This document shows positions 6,537-7,682 of a DNA stretch of 7,682 bases, one piece after another. The stretch lies in contig JABITQ010000041.1 in assembly GCA_018700535.1 (NCBI GenBank), positions 1 to 7,682 of the forward strand, read 5' to 3'. This DNA is from Candidatus Uhrbacteria bacterium (lineage in GTDB: Bacteria; Patescibacteriota; Patescibacteriia; UBA9934; GWF2-40-263). The notes under the pieces were generated by a model. It was not told the origin of the DNA. It made no database searches and was given only the letters and a program-made list of their open reading frames with translations. The number at the start of each line of letters is the position of its first letter. The stretch's first letter is position 1. The translations under genes were made by a program, and so were the position numbers.

Positions 6537-6973
6537 AGCCCCTTAAAGAGTTGGAGATTGTTGTGGGCTTGTGCGAGCGAGATGGTCGCTTGTTGCTTAT
6601 CCAGCGCAAAGACACGAACCAGCAATGGGACCATGCCTGGGAGTTCCCTGGAGGCAAGCTTGAAGAGGGTGAATCTGCTGAGGATGCAATCGCTCGCGAA
6701 ATCAAAGAAGAGACAGGTCTCACAGTAAGCTCGTCTACGTTTTTTGGCATGCATCACCACGACTGGGATTTGCCTGACAAAACATTGCGCGTACATATCC
6801 ATTGTTTTCACTGCGTTGTGGGGGATGGGGATGTCGTGATCGAAGTCGATAAAGCTTATCAGCACGCCTGGCCGACAATTACCGAAGCCCTTAGCTACGA
6901 CAGCCTTTCTGCTAACCAAGACATTTTAAAACGATTCATTGCATGCACAGATATCGAACATGGATTGAAATAA
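6533..6973 (+). CDS. Nudix hydrolase, MutT-like
   Basis: This 146-residue Nudix protein hydrolyses a nucleoside diphosphate linked to another moiety. A complete Nudix box is visible: Gly41, Glu47, then REIKEETGL at 55-63, matching GX5EX7REUXEEXGU with all metal-binding glutamates. WEFPGGKLEEGES (36-48) is typical of MutT-type 8-oxo-dGTP pyrophosphatases. The C-terminal HAWPTITEALSYDSLSAN (111-128) is also like MutT, where an aromatic residue and an Asn/Asp in this part contact the base. Cleaning of oxidised nucleotides is therefore the best guess, but Nudix substrates are hard to predict. The ATG at 6533 overlaps the upstream stop by 4 bp, and the last 31 nt are shared with the start of alr in another frame. 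A histidine cluster HHHDW (74-78) is an unusual local feature of unknown role. Confidence 0.88.
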   Translation: MKPLKELEIVVGLCERDGRLLLIQRKDTNQQWDHAWEFPGGKLEEGESAEDAIAREIKEETGLTVSSSTFFGMHHHDWDLPDKTLRVHIHCFHCVVGDGDVVIEVDKAYQHAWPTITEALSYDSLSANQDILKRFIACTDIEHGLK

Positions 6974-7682
6974 ATGAACGCGCACTTGCTAGTAACATTG
7001 AGACACTGCGCTCAATGTTAGAAGAGCAGGCGCGTTTTTGTGTTGTGCTCAAAGCGAATGCGTACGGGCATGGGTTTAAAGAAGTTGCGCAAATTTGTGG
7101 GCGGAATGGTGTAGATGCGTTTGCAGTCGACAATATCGATGAGGCACTAGAGCTAAGAGGGCTGTTTCCGTCTGCTCTTATAATCGTGCTTGGATACACT
7201 CTTTTTGATAGAATGACTGATGCTGTAAAGCATGACATTCATTTAACGCTTTATGACAAGGAAGGGCTTGCGCACGCCGAAGTTGTTGCAGGAGCGCTTG
7301 CACGATCACTAAACGTGCATTTGAAAATTGAAACAGGGACATCGAGGCAAGGTGTTTTTGTCGATGATGTTGAGGATTTGCTTAATGACCTACGTAGGAT
7401 GCAACATGTGTCTTTAAGTGGCGTCTCTACACATTTCGCTAACATCGAAGATTCAGGCAATCCTCAGTATGCAACGATGCAGTTTGGAAAGTTCCAAGAG
7501 GCGATAGGGCGCATACATGACTATGGGTTTACACCTGAGTTCATTCATTGTGCTTGCTCTGCTGCGATTATCATCTATCCTGATACCCATGGAACGCTTG
7601 TACGCAGCGGAATCTCAACCTACGGCATTTGGTCGTCTGACCTCGTTGCTTCCACTGTAAGAGACAGACATCTCAAATGCGA
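6943..7682 (+). CDS. alr: Alanine racemase, N-terminal two thirds (runs off the window end)
   Basis: Alr is a PLP enzyme that converts L-alanine to D-alanine for the D-Ala-D-Ala stem of peptidoglycan. The open frame has 246 complete codons with no stop; full-length Alr is about 360-380 residues. The PLP-barrel is clear: VVLKANAYGHGF (34-45) with the PLP lysine Lys37 and Tyr41, IETGTSRQGV (129-138) with the substrate-side Arg135, THFANIED (163-170) and RSGISTYG (221-228), whose Arg221 corresponds to the arginine facing the PLP ring nitrogen. The C-terminal domain with the second catalytic tyrosine is beyond the window. The start ATG at 6943 encodes MHRYRTWIEIN, the normal Alr N-terminus, and lies 31 nt inside the Nudix gene; no Shine-Dalgarno is visible. 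IETGTSRQGV departs from the usual DTGMxRxG at several places. Confidence 0.93.
   Translation, partial: MHRYRTWIEINERALASNIETLRSMLEEQARFCVVLKANAYGHGFKEVAQICGRNGVDAFAVDNIDEALELRGLFPSALIIVLGYTLFDRMTDAVKHDIHLTLYDKEGLAHAEVVAGALARSLNVHLKIETGTSRQGVFVDDVEDLLNDLRRMQHVSLSGVSTHFANIEDSGNPQYATMQFGKFQEAIGRIHDYGFTPEFIHCACSAAIIIYPDTHGTLVRSGISTYGIWSSDLVASTVRDRHLKC

Noticed and set aside
6974..7021. Short ORF beginning with the ATG right after the Nudix stop
   Set aside because: It ends after 15 codons at TAG 7019-7021 and lies in a different frame from the clear Alr reading frame.

Overview
The window looks like a piece of a small-genome bacterium, most likely of the candidate phyla radiation (Patescibacteria, Parcubacteria-like). 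This is inferred from protein style: a PBP2 with an N-terminal cytoplasmic extension of about 55 residues, a short GreA, and a small RibL/TagD-like nucleotidyltransferase beside a Nudix protein and alanine racemase. TGA acts as a stop in three places (the gene upstream of mreC, mreC itself and the nucleotidyltransferase gene), so the code is standard and not the UGA=Gly code of Gracilibacteria/Absconditabacteria. I cannot name a genus.

Layout. (1) Positions 1-3273, plus strand: a rod-shape/elongasome operon, with a 27-nt tail of a gene that is probably mreB, then mreC, mreD and the class B transpeptidase PBP2 (mrdA). The genes overlap by 4 bp or sit 4 nt apart. (2) Positions 3274-4032, minus strand: a LIV-1-type ZIP metal transporter whose stop codon directly abuts the PBP2 stop codon. 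(3) Positions 4033-4147: the only sizeable intergenic region (115 nt), a divergent promoter region between the ZIP gene and greA. (4) Positions 4148-4603: transcript cleavage factor GreA. (5) Positions 4604-4671: a spacer holding a near-consensus promoter. (6) Positions 4672-7682, plus strand: lysS, a HxGH-type nucleotidyltransferase, a MutT-like Nudix hydrolase and the first two thirds of alanine racemase (alr), which runs off the end. These four are separated by 2 nt or overlap by 4 and 31 nt, so they look like one transcript.

Together the genes cover cell-wall elongation (MreBCD-PBP2), supply of D-alanine for the peptidoglycan stem (Alr), translation (LysRS), transcription fidelity (GreA), nucleotide/cofactor handling (nucleotidyltransferase and Nudix) and divalent metal uptake (ZIP). 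There is no stretch over 300 bases without a gene. I see no RNA gene, mobile element or CRISPR. The window reads mainly as conserved housekeeping DNA, and I found no convincing new system. The points worth checking are the PBP2 N-terminal tail, the substrate of the nucleotidyltransferase, the repeated motif in the divergent regulatory region, and the zero-length convergent junction.
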